Positions 34,484 through 44,688 of a stretch of DNA of 64,000 nt are shown here, one piece after another (position 1 is the stretch's first letter; the number at the start of each line of letters is the position of its first letter). Source of the stretch: Campylobacter concisus (GTDB lineage Bacteria > Campylobacterota > Campylobacteria > Campylobacterales > Campylobacteraceae). The stretch is taken from contig NZ_CP049272.1 in the NCBI RefSeq assembly GCF_003048775.2, positions 992,001-1,056,000 on the forward strand, given 5' to 3'. The notes beneath the pieces were generated by a model, which worked only from the letters and a program-made list of their open reading frames with translations, had not been told where the DNA came from and made no database searches. Position numbers and translations under genes: made by a program.

Positions 34484-35440
34484 TCAATTTTTCTTAAAAA
34501 ATCTCAAAATTTTTGCTTGGAGTTTAAACTGATCTGAAAGCTCCATTATTGGATAAGCTCCGGCGTATTTTTTGCCACCAGGCAGATCTTTGCTAACACC
34601 ACCACGTGCTGCTATCTGTGCGAAGTCACCCACTTTTACATGACCAGCCGAGCCGCTTTGTCCGCCCATAACGACGTTTCTGCCTAGCACTGTTGAGCCA
34701 GCAAGGCCAGTTTGTGAGACGATGAGGCAGCCATTTCCAAGCTCGCAGTTATGGCCTATTTGAACGAGATTATCTATCTTTGTGTAGTTTGCGATCATCG
34801 TGCTTTCAAAGACGCCACGATCTATCGTCGTGCAAGCACCGATCTCGACAAAATCACCCAAAACTACGTTGCCATTGTGGTAAATTTTTACATGCTCGCC
34901 AGTTTTTGTATGTGCATAGCCAAAGCCATCGCTTCCGATCACACAGTTTGCCAGTAGGTGGCACTCGTTACCGATGACGCAGTCGTTGTAGATGACGACA
35001 TTTGGATGGATGATGCAGTTTTTACCGATAGTTACGTTATCGCCCAAAAATGCCCCAGCCATGACTACCGTATTTTCGCCCACGCTCACATTTGAGCCTA
35101 CATAGACATTTGGCATTATCTTTGCACTCTTGGCGATATTTGATGGCTTTGGCTCACAAAAAAGTGGCTTAGCATAATCTTTACTAAGCAAGGCAAATGC
35201 AAGGTGCGGGTTATCACACACAAGTGCGACCATGCCAGCTGGCACCAAGCCTAAAAGCGATTTTGTCACCAATATGGCTCCAGCATTTGAAGTGCTTATA
35301 AATTTGGCATTCTTCTCGCCATCACAGTATGTTAGCTCGGCCTTATTTGCATTTTTTAAAGAATTTAGAGCAAAAATTTCAAGATCTTCTCCGCTAAAAG
35401 TAGCATTTACTTTTGAGGCTATTTCACTTAGTTTCATCAT
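34484..35440 (-). CDS. lpxD: UDP-3-O-acyl-glucosamine N-acyltransferase
   Basis: LpxD, 318 residues, adds the second acyl chain in lipid A synthesis. The N-terminal uridine-binding domain (residues 1-95) is followed by a left-handed parallel beta-helix made of hexapeptide repeats (about 100-290: VGSNVSVGENTVVMAG, IHPNVVIYNDCVIG and others) and an acyl-carrier-binding C-terminus. Catalytic His is expected in VQIGHNCELG. Its start overlaps the ilvH stop by 4 bases; a lipid A gene coupled to valine/isoleucine genes is unexpected functionally but normal as an operon arrangement. Confidence 0.95.
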   Translation of the reverse strand: MMKLSEIASKVNATFSGEDLEIFALNSLKNANKAELTYCDGEKNAKFISTSNAGAILVTKSLLGLVPAGMVALVCDNPHLAFALLSKDYAKPLFCEPKPSNIAKSAKIMPNVYVGSNVSVGENTVVMAGAFLGDNVTIGKNCIIHPNVVIYNDCVIGNECHLLANCVIGSDGFGYAHTKTGEHVKIYHNGNVVLGDFVEIGACTTIDRGVFESTMIANYTKIDNLVQIGHNCELGNGCLIVSQTGLAGSTVLGRNVVMGGQSGSAGHVKVGDFAQIAARGGVSKDLPGGKKYAGAYPIMELSDQFKLQAKILRFFKKN

Positions 35441-35904
35441 ATATCCATTATCACAGATCCGCCGCGCACGACATCAACTGGGTTAAATTTCTTTATCGAT
35501 TTTAAAAAGTTCTCTATCCTACTCGCATCGTCAGCCACCATGACAACGATGTAGTTTTCGTTTGTATTTGTAACGATACCGTTATACGACTTTAGTATCG
35601 CCTCAAGACCGGCAAAATTTTCACCAAGTGGGATTTTCACAAGAGCCATCTCTTTTTCGACAAATTCGCCACTTTCTATGACTTTATACGTTGGGATGAG
35701 CTTATGAAGCTGTTTTACGATCTGCTCTAAAACTCTCTCGTCGCCACTTGTTACGATACTTAGCCTTGAGAAGTTGCTCTCAGGTATCGGAGCAACGGTG
35801 AGCGTATCGATGTTGTAGCCCCTGCCCGCAAAAAGCCCAGAAATTCTAGCCAAAACGCCGTGTTCATTTAAAACTATAACCGAAATCGTTCTTCTGATAC
35901 TCAT
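35437..35904 (-). CDS. ilvH: Acetolactate synthase small (regulatory) subunit
   Basis: Regulatory subunit, 155 residues, with an N-terminal ACT domain (SVIVLNEHGVLARISGLFAGRGYNIDTLTV, first 70 residues) that binds valine for feedback inhibition, and a C-terminal ALS_ss domain. Partner of the large subunit encoded immediately before it with a 4-base overlap. Typical length. Confidence 0.96.
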   Translation of the reverse strand: MSIRRTISVIVLNEHGVLARISGLFAGRGYNIDTLTVAPIPESNFSRLSIVTSGDERVLEQIVKQLHKLIPTYKVIESGEFVEKEMALVKIPLGENFAGLEAILKSYNGIVTNTNENYIVVMVADDASRIENFLKSIKKFNPVDVVRGGSVIMDI

Positions 35905-37601
35905 TTTTCTTCCTTGCTCTTTAATATCATATTATAAATCGCAGCTCCAGCTGGAACCATAGGAAGCACATCCTCAAAGCGGTCGATCCTAACGTCGATC
36001 ATCGCTGATTTTTTGCTATCGATCGCCTCTTTTAAAGCCTTTCTAAACTCATCCTTGCTCTTGCAAACAAAGCCAATTCCGCCAAATCCTTCAGCTATCT
36101 TTACAAAATCAGGCTGCAAGCTAAGATCAGTCGATGAGTAGCGTTTTTCATAAAAAAATGTCTGCCACTGACGAACCATACCTAAGAAGTTGTTGTTTAA
36201 AATGATGTTTATAACTGGCATATTTATCTCATGAGCAGTCATTAACTCTTGGATATTCATAAGTATTGAGCCATCACCTGTAAAATTTATAACAAGATTT
36301 TCTGGTTTTGCACATTTTGCGCCGATCGCTGCAGGGAGGCCAAATCCCATTGTGCCAAGTCCACCACTTGTGACAAGCTGTCTTGCTCGGTTAAACGGAT
36401 AAAACTGCGCCACCCACATTTGGTGCTGTCCGACGTCTGTTGAGATTATCGCATCAGCTCCTGCTATCTTTGCGGTCTCTTCGATGACCCATTGTGGCTT
36501 TAAGACCTTGTCGCTATCTGTGTAGCCAAGTGGATTTAACTTAGAATATCTATCTAAAATTTCTCTCCAAGGTGCGTAGTTTTCAGGCTTTGCATTGACT
36601 TCTTCATGAAGCTCAGTTAGCACGTTTGTAAGATCGCCAACGATTGGATAGTGAGCATTTATGATCTTTGAGATTGAGCTTGGATCGATATCGATGTGAA
36701 TTATCTTTGCATGTTTGGCAAACTCATCCGTCCTGCCAGTGATCCTGTCACAAAATCTAGCTCCAAGCGAGATGAGAAGGTCGCACTCGCTAAGTGCCAT
36801 ATTTGAAGCGTAGCTGCCATGCATGCCCGCCATGCCTAAATTTAGCTCATCTTTTGCATCAAGCACTCCAAGAGCCATCAGCGTCTCAACCGCTGGGATG
36901 CCAGTTTTTTGCATAAATTTACGGATAATATCACTAGCTCCAGATGCGACCGCGCCACCACCGATGTATAGAAGCGGCCTTTTAGCTTCATTTATCGCAA
37001 CTGCTGCTTTTTTTATCTGTTTTGAGTTGCCCTTATAGGTTGGCTTGTAGCTTGGGATAGAAATTTCCTTTGGATAGACAAAGTCACCAAGTCTTGATGT
37101 GATATTTTTTGGGATATCGATATGAACCGGTCCTGGACGGCCTGATCTTGCGATATAAAAGGCTTCTTTTATGATACGAGGTAGCTCTTCAACGCTATTA
37201 ACTAAAAAGTTATGCTTAACACAGGGGCGTGAAATGCCGACCGCATCGATCTCTTGAAAAGCATCTGTACCGATCATAAATGTTGGCACCTGGCCGCTTA
37301 TAAGCACGATTGGAATACTATCACTATAAGCTGTTGCAAGGCCAGTGACTGCATTTGTAAAGCCAGGGCCACTTGTCACAAAAGCAACGCCAACTTTACC
37401 ACTAACCCTAGCGTATCCATCGGCCGCATGAACGGCTGCTTGCTCGTGGCGAACCAAAACGTGTTTAAAATAAGTCTGCTTGTATGTTTCGTCGTAGATA
37501 TTTAAAGCTGCACCGCCAGGATAGCCAAAAACTATCTCAACGCCCTCTTCGTGCAAGGCCTCGCTTATCATCTGTGAACCAGAAATCTGTTTTATCATCA
37601 C
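35901..37601 (-). CDS. ilvB: Acetolactate synthase large subunit
   Basis: Catalytic subunit (566 residues) of acetohydroxyacid synthase, first step of branched-chain amino acid synthesis. TPP-dependent: the N-terminal GYPGGAALNIYDE and RHEQAAVHAADGYARVSG contain the catalytic Glu, and the C-terminal TPP motif GDGSILMNIQEL...NNNFLGMV is present near residues 435-465. The FAD-binding central domain is intact. ATG at 37601 or the second ATG may be used. It is upstream of ilvH with a 4-base overlap. Confidence 0.96.
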   Translation of the reverse strand: MMIKQISGSQMISEALHEEGVEIVFGYPGGAALNIYDETYKQTYFKHVLVRHEQAAVHAADGYARVSGKVGVAFVTSGPGFTNAVTGLATAYSDSIPIVLISGQVPTFMIGTDAFQEIDAVGISRPCVKHNFLVNSVEELPRIIKEAFYIARSGRPGPVHIDIPKNITSRLGDFVYPKEISIPSYKPTYKGNSKQIKKAAVAINEAKRPLLYIGGGAVASGASDIIRKFMQKTGIPAVETLMALGVLDAKDELNLGMAGMHGSYASNMALSECDLLISLGARFCDRITGRTDEFAKHAKIIHIDIDPSSISKIINAHYPIVGDLTNVLTELHEEVNAKPENYAPWREILDRYSKLNPLGYTDSDKVLKPQWVIEETAKIAGADAIISTDVGQHQMWVAQFYPFNRARQLVTSGGLGTMGFGLPAAIGAKCAKPENLVINFTGDGSILMNIQELMTAHEINMPVINIILNNNFLGMVRQWQTFFYEKRYSSTDLSLQPDFVKIAEGFGGIGFVCKSKDEFRKALKEAIDSKKSAMIDVRIDRFEDVLPMVPAGAAIYNMILKSKEEK

Positions 37602-37831
37602 TTTAGCCTTTTGATAAATTTATCGCAGATTATATCCCAAAGCATTTTAAATCCATTTTAACTTTCTAGCGAAATTTAGGTATTGCTTTGATTTTCTTGA
37701 AAAATTTTTAACTAGCTTAGAAGAATAATACAAAATATTTTACATAAAATTAAACATATTATTTTTAGTAAAATTGATAAATTTAAGTGAGCAAAGACTA
37801 TAAAATTTTAAGAGCTAAAACTCATTTGTAT

Positions 37832-37874
37832 AAATTTTAGGCTTAATTTTTTAATTAAAATAAGCCTAAAATTT
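37832..37874 (-). terminator. Terminator of the aroG-mnmH gene run
   Basis: AAATTTTAGGCTTA (37832-37845) pairs with TAAGCCTAAAATTT (37861-37874), 15-base AT-rich loop. It overlaps the last codons of mnmH and is in the right place to end the long minus-strand transcript. Confidence 0.7.
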
Positions 37875-38873
37875 TGCTTCATTTTTTATATCATTTAGCT
37901 TTTTAACGGCTTCGTCAAAGTTATCAGAATTTATGAAAACATTAATATTTTCATTTTTCTTATAGACTTTATCGTAGTATTTTGTGAGTAAAATTTCAGC
38001 TACTTTAGCAATGTCATTTTCATTAAATTTAGCCACAGCTTCATCTCTAGCTTTTTTATCGATAAATGGTGAAATTTTCTTCATACACTCGTCAAAAAAA
38101 GCTTTATCCACACTTTTATAGTCATCTACTATACAAGAAATTCTTTTTTCTAAACTTGCACTTACTTCGACATTTATGCCACTACGCATTGCCTCATAAA
38201 GGCTCTTTGGCAAGCTTAATGAGCCTATCCTTCTGCTCTCACCCTCAATAAAGCAAATTTTATCTTCTAGCGTTATGAGCTTTTCAAATAACGCATCTTC
38301 AAAGCTTTTTTGACTTGGCTGCGCGCCATTTATCGCCCCAAAGACAGAGCCTAAATGATTTGCCATAGCTTCAAGGTCTATTGACGGGCTTAGAGTCCTT
38401 ATTAGCTTACTTTTATAGCAGCCAGTATTGCCAAAAAGAGTGATAAATTTTGTGCTCAAAGGTCGATTTAGAAATTCTAAAACATGATTTCTATAAGCTT
38501 TATAGCCACTACTAAGCCTAAAAACTCTATATCCTATCATGCTAAGCACATAGCCAACAGAATTTGATCTAAGCCCACCTTTAGCGCAGTAGATACCAAT
38601 AGCTGAACCAACCTTGGCTCTTTTATAAACCTCATCAATGATATTTTGTAAATTTTTGCAGATATATTTTGCGCCAAGACTCTTTGCTAGGAATCTATCG
38701 CTTTTATAGAGCGTGCCTACCTCTTTATGTTCTATGTCATTTAAAGCGTATAAATTTATGGCATCTTTTATGTGAGAATATAAAAATTCATGTGGCGATC
38801 TTGCGTCTATTAAAATTTCAAAAGAGCTTCTTTTCTCTAGCCACTGCTCTACATCAAGCTCAAATAACGGCAC
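37866..38873 (-). CDS. mnmH: tRNA 2-selenouridine synthase
   Basis: MnmH (SelU, YbbB), 335 residues, swaps sulfur for selenium in 2-thiouridine of tRNA anticodons, through geranylation. An N-terminal rhodanese domain (residues 1-130) holds the catalytic Cys96 in YCAKGGLRSNS. The second domain has a P-loop at 148-155 (GNTGCYKS) and the family motif LEAMANHLGSVFGA. The protein is close to normal length (E. coli about 364). Last gene of its run. Selenophosphate synthetase, its partner, is not in the window. Confidence 0.93.
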   Translation of the reverse strand: MPLFELDVEQWLEKRSSFEILIDARSPHEFLYSHIKDAINLYALNDIEHKEVGTLYKSDRFLAKSLGAKYICKNLQNIIDEVYKRAKVGSAIGIYCAKGGLRSNSVGYVLSMIGYRVFRLSSGYKAYRNHVLEFLNRPLSTKFITLFGNTGCYKSKLIRTLSPSIDLEAMANHLGSVFGAINGAQPSQKSFEDALFEKLITLEDKICFIEGESRRIGSLSLPKSLYEAMRSGINVEVSASLEKRISCIVDDYKSVDKAFFDECMKKISPFIDKKARDEAVAKFNENDIAKVAEILLTKYYDKVYKKNENINVFINSDNFDEAVKKLNDIKNEAKF

Positions 38874-39342
38874 TAAATGCCTTTTTTAGTTTCTCAAAAA
38901 GTGGATGAAATGGTGTGCCATTTACTCTAACATCAGAGATGGTGGTTATAAAATTTGTATCTCCGCTCCACCTTGGCACAAGGTGATAATGCACATGCTC
39001 AGCTATCCCAGCTCCCGCTGCCTTGCCTAAATTCATACCTATATTTACGCCATTAGCATAAAGCTCTTTTTTTAAAATTTCAACTCCAAGCCTTACAAAT
39101 TTACTCATCTCAAACCAAGTCTGCTCATCAAGCTCTTCGATCTTGTCGGTATGCTGATTTGGTATTATCATAAAATGCCCTGGAGAATACGGATATAAAT
39201 TCATAATCCCAAAACAATGTTTAGCTCGAAAAAGCACACCATTTTTATCATCATCATCTGAGTTTATAACATCACAAAAAACACAGCTATCTTTTTTAGC
39301 GCTAAAGTATTCGCTTCTCCAAGGGGCACAAAGGTGCTGCAT
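38860..39342 (-). CDS. HIT-family nucleotide phosphohydrolase/transferase
   Basis: Histidine-triad protein, 160 residues. The triad HxHxH is H116-V-H118-Y-H120 in EHVHYHLVPRW, and an N-terminal Cys20-x-x-Cys23 suggests zinc binding. Similar to Ap4A phosphorylase-like HIT proteins (HNP/FHIT class); the exact nucleotide substrate is unknown. It overlaps mnmH by 14 bases and trpC by one base, so it is made with both. Confidence 0.9.
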   Translation of the reverse strand: MQHLCAPWRSEYFSAKKDSCVFCDVINSDDDDKNGVLFRAKHCFGIMNLYPYSPGHFMIIPNQHTDKIEELDEQTWFEMSKFVRLGVEILKKELYANGVNIGMNLGKAAGAGIAEHVHYHLVPRWSGDTNFITTISDVRVNGTPFHPLFEKLKKAFSAVI

Positions 39343-40127
39343 TACTCGCCCTCCTTTATCTTTTTGACGGCATTTTTTATATCATCTTGCCTCATAAAAT
39401 GCTCTCCTATCAAGAAAGCATCTACGCCTATTTTACTTAGCTCTCTAAGCTGTTCATGCTCGTAAAGGCCACTTTCAGCAACTATTATCTTGCCATTTGG
39501 CAAAAGTGGTATGAGCTTCTCACAAAGGCTCATATCCATCGTAAAATCATCTAAATTTCTGTGATTTATACCTATTATATTTGCTCCTGCAAAGATAGCC
39601 TTTTTCACATCACTCGCGTCGTGAGTTTCAACCAAAACTTCAAGCCCTAAGTGATGAGCGTAGTCTAAAAGCTCTTTTAGCTCATTTTGAGTTAACGCTT
39701 TTGCGATGAGCAAGATAAAATCCGCCCCATAAACAAGAGCTTCAAGAATTTGATACTTATCAACGATAAAATCTTTTCTAAGGATCGGCCTTGATGCGTA
39801 GCGCCTAACTTGAGTGATATACTCGATGTTGCCTTTGAACCAATGTGGCTCAGTCAAGATACTAAAGGCATTTGAGTACTGCTCGTATTCTTGAGCTATT
39901 TTTATCGGCTCAAAATCCTCTCTTATCACGCCCCTACTTGGGCTTGCTTTTTTGATCTCAGCTATGATTTTTATAGGCTCATTTTGACTTGCTCTAAGTG
40001 CATTTAAAACATCTCTTGGCACGTATGGATTATACGCGAGCGAGCGACCAAGCCACTCCTCAGGGAAGTCTGCTTTTCTTTTTTCAAGATCATCTTTGGT
40101 TTTTTTAATTATCTCATCAAGTATCAT
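39342..40127 (-). CDS. trpC: Indole-3-glycerol phosphate synthase
   Basis: TIM-barrel enzyme, 261 residues, for the fourth step of tryptophan synthesis. Typical motifs: [15 protein letters not shown] (residues about 57-71), [20 protein letters not shown], and the phosphate-binding [13 protein letters not shown] near the end. It is monofunctional (no trpF fusion). It is outside any trp operon; it overlaps the TPR gene by 4 bases and the HIT gene by one. Confidence 0.95.
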   Translation of the reverse strand: MILDEIIKKTKDDLEKRKADFPEEWLGRSLAYNPYVPRDVLNALRASQNEPIKIIAEIKKASPSRGVIREDFEPIKIAQEYEQYSNAFSILTEPHWFKGNIEYITQVRRYASRPILRKDFIVDKYQILEALVYGADFILLIAKALTQNELKELLDYAHHLGLEVLVETHDASDVKKAIFAGANIIGINHRNLDDFTMDMSLCEKLIPLLPNGKIIVAESGLYEHEQLRELSKIGVDAFLIGEHFMRQDDIKNAVKKIKEGE

Positions 40128-41389
40128 TTTTTAAGCCTTTTGTTTAGATTTATTATACAGCGCTCTATTAGGTGCAAATGCTCTTTTGCCTCTTTTGAAG
40201 CTCTAAAATCAACATCTTTCATCGCGTGCTGCATAATGCTTTTTGCCTTTTTGCACTCACCAAGCTTAAAATATCCCCACGCTAGCGAATCCTCATAATA
40301 AGGCGACTCAGGCGAGATAGCAAGCGCCTTTTGCACAAGCTCTATACCCTTTCTAGGGTCAATATCATGATCTATCAGTAAGTAGCCATAATAGTTAAAA
40401 AACATATCATTTTCTAGCTTTGGCACGCTAGCTTCAAATTTATCTAAAATTTCAGACATTTTTTGTTCGTTCAAGTTGTCTTTATTCATCTCGTATTCGT
40501 AAATCGCGGCTTTTGCTAAAAAATTTAAATCCCTGCTATCGTTATAAATTTTAACAGCAAGTATATATGCATCACCAAAATTACTAGTTGCTGCATAAAG
40601 ATCCATAAGTGCCACATCGTTGTAGCTATATTTTTTTAAAATTTCAATTGCTGCTTTGTAATTTTTATCATAGATAAAAAACTGCACGATCTTATCAATA
40701 TACGAAGTATCGTGATTTAGCTCATAAAGCTCTTCAAAGAGCTCGATCACTTTTGGGAAATTTCTTTGCTGGGAGTAAATTTCAGCCAAAAGCTCGCAAG
40801 TCTTTAGCGTGCAGCCTTGTTCATCTCTAAATTTTTCAAGATATTTTGTAGCGTCTTTTATCTTATCCATGCGATTTATCAAAATATCAACGATACGGAG
40901 CAAATTTTCTTCTTCTTGCTTTAGCGAGTATGCCTCTTCAAAGTATTTTAGCGCAGTCGTTGTTTCATTTTGCATCATACAAATAGTGCCAAGCATGAGT
41001 AAATTTTGGGCATTTGGCTCTTTTGTGGCAAGCTCTTGCATTAAACTTTTAGCCTCATTTAGCTTTGAAAGATTTACTAAATTTGCCACCTTTATACGGA
41101 TAAAATCGCTATCGTCTTTTAAGCTTTTTTCGCCTTCACTTATCAAAGCGTCTAAATTTTCATTTTTTGTAGCAAAGGCGAGTTTGATCGCCTCTTTTAA
41201 ATAAGCTTTTTGATTCGTATCTTTAAAAATGTTTGAGTAAGCTTGAATGCTAGCATTCACATCTCCACTATCTTGAAACAATAAAGCCTGCATTAGACGT
41301 AAATTTATACTTTTATTATCGTCAGCCAAAAGTAGCTGCGAGTTAAAAAATACGCTCATAAAAAATACTAAAATTTTACGCCAATGCAT
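40124..41389 (-). CDS. Periplasmic TPR-repeat protein
   Basis: Protein of 421 residues with an N-terminal signal peptide ([20 protein letters not shown]) and tandem tetratricopeptide helices over most of its length, for example [20 protein letters not shown] and [23 protein letters not shown] domains mediate protein-protein binding; the partner is unknown. It overlaps ykgJ by 22 bases and trpC by 4, so it is part of the same transcript. Confidence 0.8.
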   Translation of the reverse strand: MHWRKILVFFMSVFFNSQLLLADDNKSINLRLMQALLFQDSGDVNASIQAYSNIFKDTNQKAYLKEAIKLAFATKNENLDALISEGEKSLKDDSDFIRIKVANLVNLSKLNEAKSLMQELATKEPNAQNLLMLGTICMMQNETTTALKYFEEAYSLKQEEENLLRIVDILINRMDKIKDATKYLEKFRDEQGCTLKTCELLAEIYSQQRNFPKVIELFEELYELNHDTSYIDKIVQFFIYDKNYKAAIEILKKYSYNDVALMDLYAATSNFGDAYILAVKIYNDSRDLNFLAKAAIYEYEMNKDNLNEQKMSEILDKFEASVPKLENDMFFNYYGYLLIDHDIDPRKGIELVQKALAISPESPYYEDSLAWGYFKLGECKKAKSIMQHAMKDVDFRASKEAKEHLHLIERCIINLNKRLKK

Positions 41390-41733
41390 TCTGCTTTTAG
41401 CTCCTTTAAATTTTTTTTAAAATAATTCCAAAACGGAAAAGTCCTACACTGCTGTGGCCTTAGCTCATAAACTGAGCAGTTTTTATTTTTTTCATCAAAA
41501 AATACACAAGCAAAGCCATCTTCATAAGGCTTCTCTTTTATGCTACACCTTAGCCCAACTCTTATTAAAAACTGCTTTTCAAACTCATCTTTACTCATAT
41601 GAAATGCAGTGCAAAATTTTGAAATTTCTTCTTCATTTATCCAGATGTAGCCACTCTCTCCCGTGCAACACTTACCGCCGCAGCTCTCGCAAAAGCTGGC
41701 ATCAAACTCATAGCTAAAGCCTTGCACTCTCAC
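41368..41733 (-). CDS. YkgJ-family cysteine cluster protein
   Basis: Small cytosolic protein, 121 residues, of the UPF0153/YkgJ family. The conserved cysteines are visible: FCESCGGKCCTG near residue 17, then one Cys in LRCSIKEKPY, one in GFACVFFDE, and CSVYELRPQQCRTFPFW near the end. The pattern suggests a zinc or iron-sulfur site. Function unknown. It overlaps the methyltransferase gene by 4 bases and the TPR gene by 22. Confidence 0.85.
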   Translation of the reverse strand: MRVQGFSYEFDASFCESCGGKCCTGESGYIWINEEEISKFCTAFHMSKDEFEKQFLIRVGLRCSIKEKPYEDGFACVFFDEKNKNCSVYELRPQQCRTFPFWNYFKKNLKELKAECIGVKF

Positions 41734-42437
41734 GTTAGCTCCTGATAATCAACGCTGTTTGTATCAGCTTTTTTAAAAATTTCAATCGCCTCTTTTGTAT
41801 GCGAGCCATTTTCGCTCATCACTAAAGGCGGCAAAATTTTTAGCTTTGAGTTTGAATTATTTCTTACCTCAAATAAGGCTAAATTTGCTGGCTTATCAGC
41901 CTTTGTATGAATAAATTTTAGGCTTACTAAATTTAGTTTAAACTCTTTTAGACACATTGCGATCAGACTAAGATCATCAGGTGCGTAGCAAAAAAACGCC
42001 CTTTTGTGAGGCTTTAAATTTATGCTTATACCTCTTATAAAGTCTTTTAAACTTAAAGAGCTTGTGTATCTACTAGCTTTTATATGCTTATCTTCGCTCT
42101 GCTTTGCACCCTCGTGATAAAATGGCGGATTTGAGACGATGAGGTCAAATTTCTCACTATCTTTAAAATCTGCAAAATTAGCATTTATAATTTCTGCCTC
42201 CAAGCCGTTCTTACTGGCATTAAATTTAGAAATTCCACCATTTATTTGTAAGATATCAAGCAAGCTTAGGCTGGAATTTTTAAAGTCGCGTTTAAGCAGA
42301 AGCCCAAGTATCCCGCACCCTGAACCAACGTCTAAAATCCTGCCTGAAAAATTTTTCAAACTTGAGCTTATAAAATCATAAAGTACCAGCGTATCGCTGT
42401 TGTAGCGATAGCCACTTTTTAGCTGAGCCAAGATCAT
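41730..42437 (-). CDS. tRNA1(Val) (adenine-N6)-methyltransferase-like protein
   Basis: SAM-dependent methyltransferase, 235 residues, of the TrmN6/YfiC family, which modifies adenine-37 in valine tRNA. SAM motif ILDVGSGCGILGLLL at about residues 35-49, and the N6-adenine catalytic motif NPPFYHEG near 104. RYNSDTLVLYDFI at the N-terminus matches the family opening. It overlaps the coiled-coil gene by 4 bases and the Cys-cluster gene by 4. The exact tRNA substrate is an inference. Confidence 0.85.
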   Translation of the reverse strand: MILAQLKSGYRYNSDTLVLYDFISSSLKNFSGRILDVGSGCGILGLLLKRDFKNSSLSLLDILQINGGISKFNASKNGLEAEIINANFADFKDSEKFDLIVSNPPFYHEGAKQSEDKHIKASRYTSSLSLKDFIRGISINLKPHKRAFFCYAPDDLSLIAMCLKEFKLNLVSLKFIHTKADKPANLALFEVRNNSNSKLKILPPLVMSENGSHTKEAIEIFKKADTNSVDYQELT

Positions 42438-44686
42438 CTATAAACCTTGATGATAAAGCCACGCGTGACATCTTTTACGATCACTTCGGAGCTAAAGCTG
42501 ATCCTTGCAAAATCGCCAAATTCTTCTTTTATAAGCTCGGCTGCTGCCTTTGCGCGCTCTTTACCAACGCCATAATTTACATAGTTATTTAGCCTGCCAA
42601 GATCATCTTTTTTGATGCTTTGCGCTACATTTGATGGGATGACAAAATTTTTCTTATCTACGATCGGAATTATCTCATAAAGGTAGTTTGAGTTAAATCT
42701 TTGCAAAAATTCGCTCACCTTATTCTTACACATCACGCTAATCTTATCTTTTGCGTCCATGTCATCACACTCAAGGCTAGAGATCAAAACTAGCTTTGTT
42801 GGCGTCTCTGGCTTAGTTGTCGCCTGCAAGATATTTTTTAAATTCACATTTTCATTTTCAAGCTCATCTTGTCTATTTAAATTTTGCTCGATATCTTTTT
42901 GAAGTTCGATGATTTTGGCATTTACTGGACTTCCTTTTGCGCTAGATGAGCTAAGTTCGTTTATTTTAGAATTTAACCTCTCAATCGTCTTATTGCTCTC
43001 ATTTAACTTATGTTTTGCACTTTCAAGCTCATTTTGTAAGCTTAGTAAATTTTTACCACCGCTTTTATTACTATCAGCAAAAAGGGCCGACGTATCAGCT
43101 ATCTTTTTTTGCAAAATATTTATTTGCTGGCGCAAAATTTCATAGTTTTGCATATCGATCTTTAGCGTTCTTTTTTGAGCTTCTAGCTCATTTTGCTTTG
43201 AAGCTAACATTTGACTAGTTTGTGTAAGATTATTTTCCAGCTCTTTTATCTTTTCATCTTTTAAATTTATCTTTGCACTTAAATTTTTTAATTCGCTGTC
43301 ATTTAAACCAAGCTTTTGGGTCTGCAAAGAGATAGTTTGGTTTTGCTCAAACAAAGTTTTTAAAAATTTATTCGTCTTTGTATCAAGCGTCTTTAACTCA
43401 TCTCGTGCATTTTTAAAGCTCTCTTCACTTAAATTTAGCTTTTTATTTAGCTCACTTAGACTTGCATTTGCATCTAAATTTTGCTTCTCTAGCTTTTTAT
43501 TTATCAAATTTACTCGCTCAAGCTCTTTTTTAAGCGAATTTATATTTTCATTTGCGAGTTTATTTTCCTGCTCGCTTTTAAGATTTTTTTCTTTTAAATC
43601 ATTAAAACTTTTATGAAGTGCCGCAAGAGAGGCATTTAGCTCTAAATTTTTACCATTATAGTTTTCAACTGCCAAATCTTTTGAGTTTAAATTTTTCTTT
43701 ATCTCATCAAGCTCATAAATTCTGTCTTTTAAGGCAGTCTTGCTTGACTCAAGAGCCTCCTCAAGATCAATTATCTTATTTGCCTTTTTTGAAAGCTCAT
43801 CCTCCATAACGCTTTTTTGCGTTTCAAAGCCATCAGTTAGTGCATTTATCTCTTTTTCATAGCTAAATTTTTGTGTCTTAGCGTCATTTTTTGCTCGCTC
43901 GATCTCCTCTTTTAAAAGCAAAATTTCTTTTTTTTCGTTTTTATCTTTTTCATTTTGAGTATTTTCATACTCTTTTATTAGCGCATCTTTTTGAGCCAGT
44001 GTCGTATTTAGCTCTATATTTTGCTCTTTTAAAGCTGTGTAATTTGCCTCAGCTGCCTCTTTAAATTTAGCAAAATTTGCTTCGATATCTTTTACCTTAC
44101 TTTCATCGCCATTTTTTGCCTCATTTATCGCATTTTCAAGGTCTATTATCTTTTTTTCATAGGCTTTTGAGCTCTCTATCATATCAGCTTGAGCTTCATT
44201 TAGCCGTTTTGTGAGAGTTTGTATATTTTCAAAGTGTTGTGCTTCAAGCTCGCCAAGCGTCTTTTGGTTTTTCTCAACTATCTCATTTTTTTCATTTTTG
44301 ATATTTTTTTTCATCTCTGAAATTTTGCTTATAAAGTCTAAATTTTTCTCGCTGATATCGACATTATCAGTAGCTAAAATTTTATTTTTTTTACTTAGCT
44401 CACGAACTTGCTCCTGAAGTTCGTTTACATCATTTGATAAATTTTGATCGTTCATTTCAGTAAAATTTTGGATATAGCTTTTTGGAGTTATATATCCGCC
44501 ATATTCGTAAAGATCGTCTTTGCTGATGTATTTTTGTCTCTCTTCTTCTGGCAAATTATCAAAATTTATAGAATAAATCGTTTGATTAGTATCTTTTAGC
44601 GTCTCATCTTCTTTTGGAGATTTAAAAAACGATAGGCAAAAGCCAACTATCAAACAAAAAATAGCTAGTAAAATTTTATTTATCAA
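42434..44686 (-). CDS. Long coiled-coil inner-membrane-anchored protein
   Basis: Unusual protein of 750 residues. A signal-anchor helix at residues 4-21 (ILLAIFCLIVGFCLSFF) is followed by a short region and then a nearly continuous coiled coil from about 75 to 620, rich in Lys, Glu, Asn and Leu. The C-terminal 130 residues form a compact domain (LVLISSLECDD, ISVMCKNKVSEFLQ, SSEVIVKDVTRGFIIKVYR) with a pair of Cys. I do not recognise a named family; a structural or scaffolding envelope role is likely. Overlaps trmN6-like by 4 bases and follows the FAD reductase by 2 bases. Confidence 0.8.
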   Translation of the reverse strand: MINKILLAIFCLIVGFCLSFFKSPKEDETLKDTNQTIYSINFDNLPEEERQKYISKDDLYEYGGYITPKSYIQNFTEMNDQNLSNDVNELQEQVRELSKKNKILATDNVDISEKNLDFISKISEMKKNIKNEKNEIVEKNQKTLGELEAQHFENIQTLTKRLNEAQADMIESSKAYEKKIIDLENAINEAKNGDESKVKDIEANFAKFKEAAEANYTALKEQNIELNTTLAQKDALIKEYENTQNEKDKNEKKEILLLKEEIERAKNDAKTQKFSYEKEINALTDGFETQKSVMEDELSKKANKIIDLEEALESSKTALKDRIYELDEIKKNLNSKDLAVENYNGKNLELNASLAALHKSFNDLKEKNLKSEQENKLANENINSLKKELERVNLINKKLEKQNLDANASLSELNKKLNLSEESFKNARDELKTLDTKTNKFLKTLFEQNQTISLQTQKLGLNDSELKNLSAKINLKDEKIKELENNLTQTSQMLASKQNELEAQKRTLKIDMQNYEILRQQINILQKKIADTSALFADSNKSGGKNLLSLQNELESAKHKLNESNKTIERLNSKINELSSSSAKGSPVNAKIIELQKDIEQNLNRQDELENENVNLKNILQATTKPETPTKLVLISSLECDDMDAKDKISVMCKNKVSEFLQRFNSNYLYEIIPIVDKKNFVIPSNVAQSIKKDDLGRLNNYVNYGVGKERAKAAAELIKEEFGDFARISFSSEVIVKDVTRGFIIKVYR

Positions 44687-44688
44687 GC

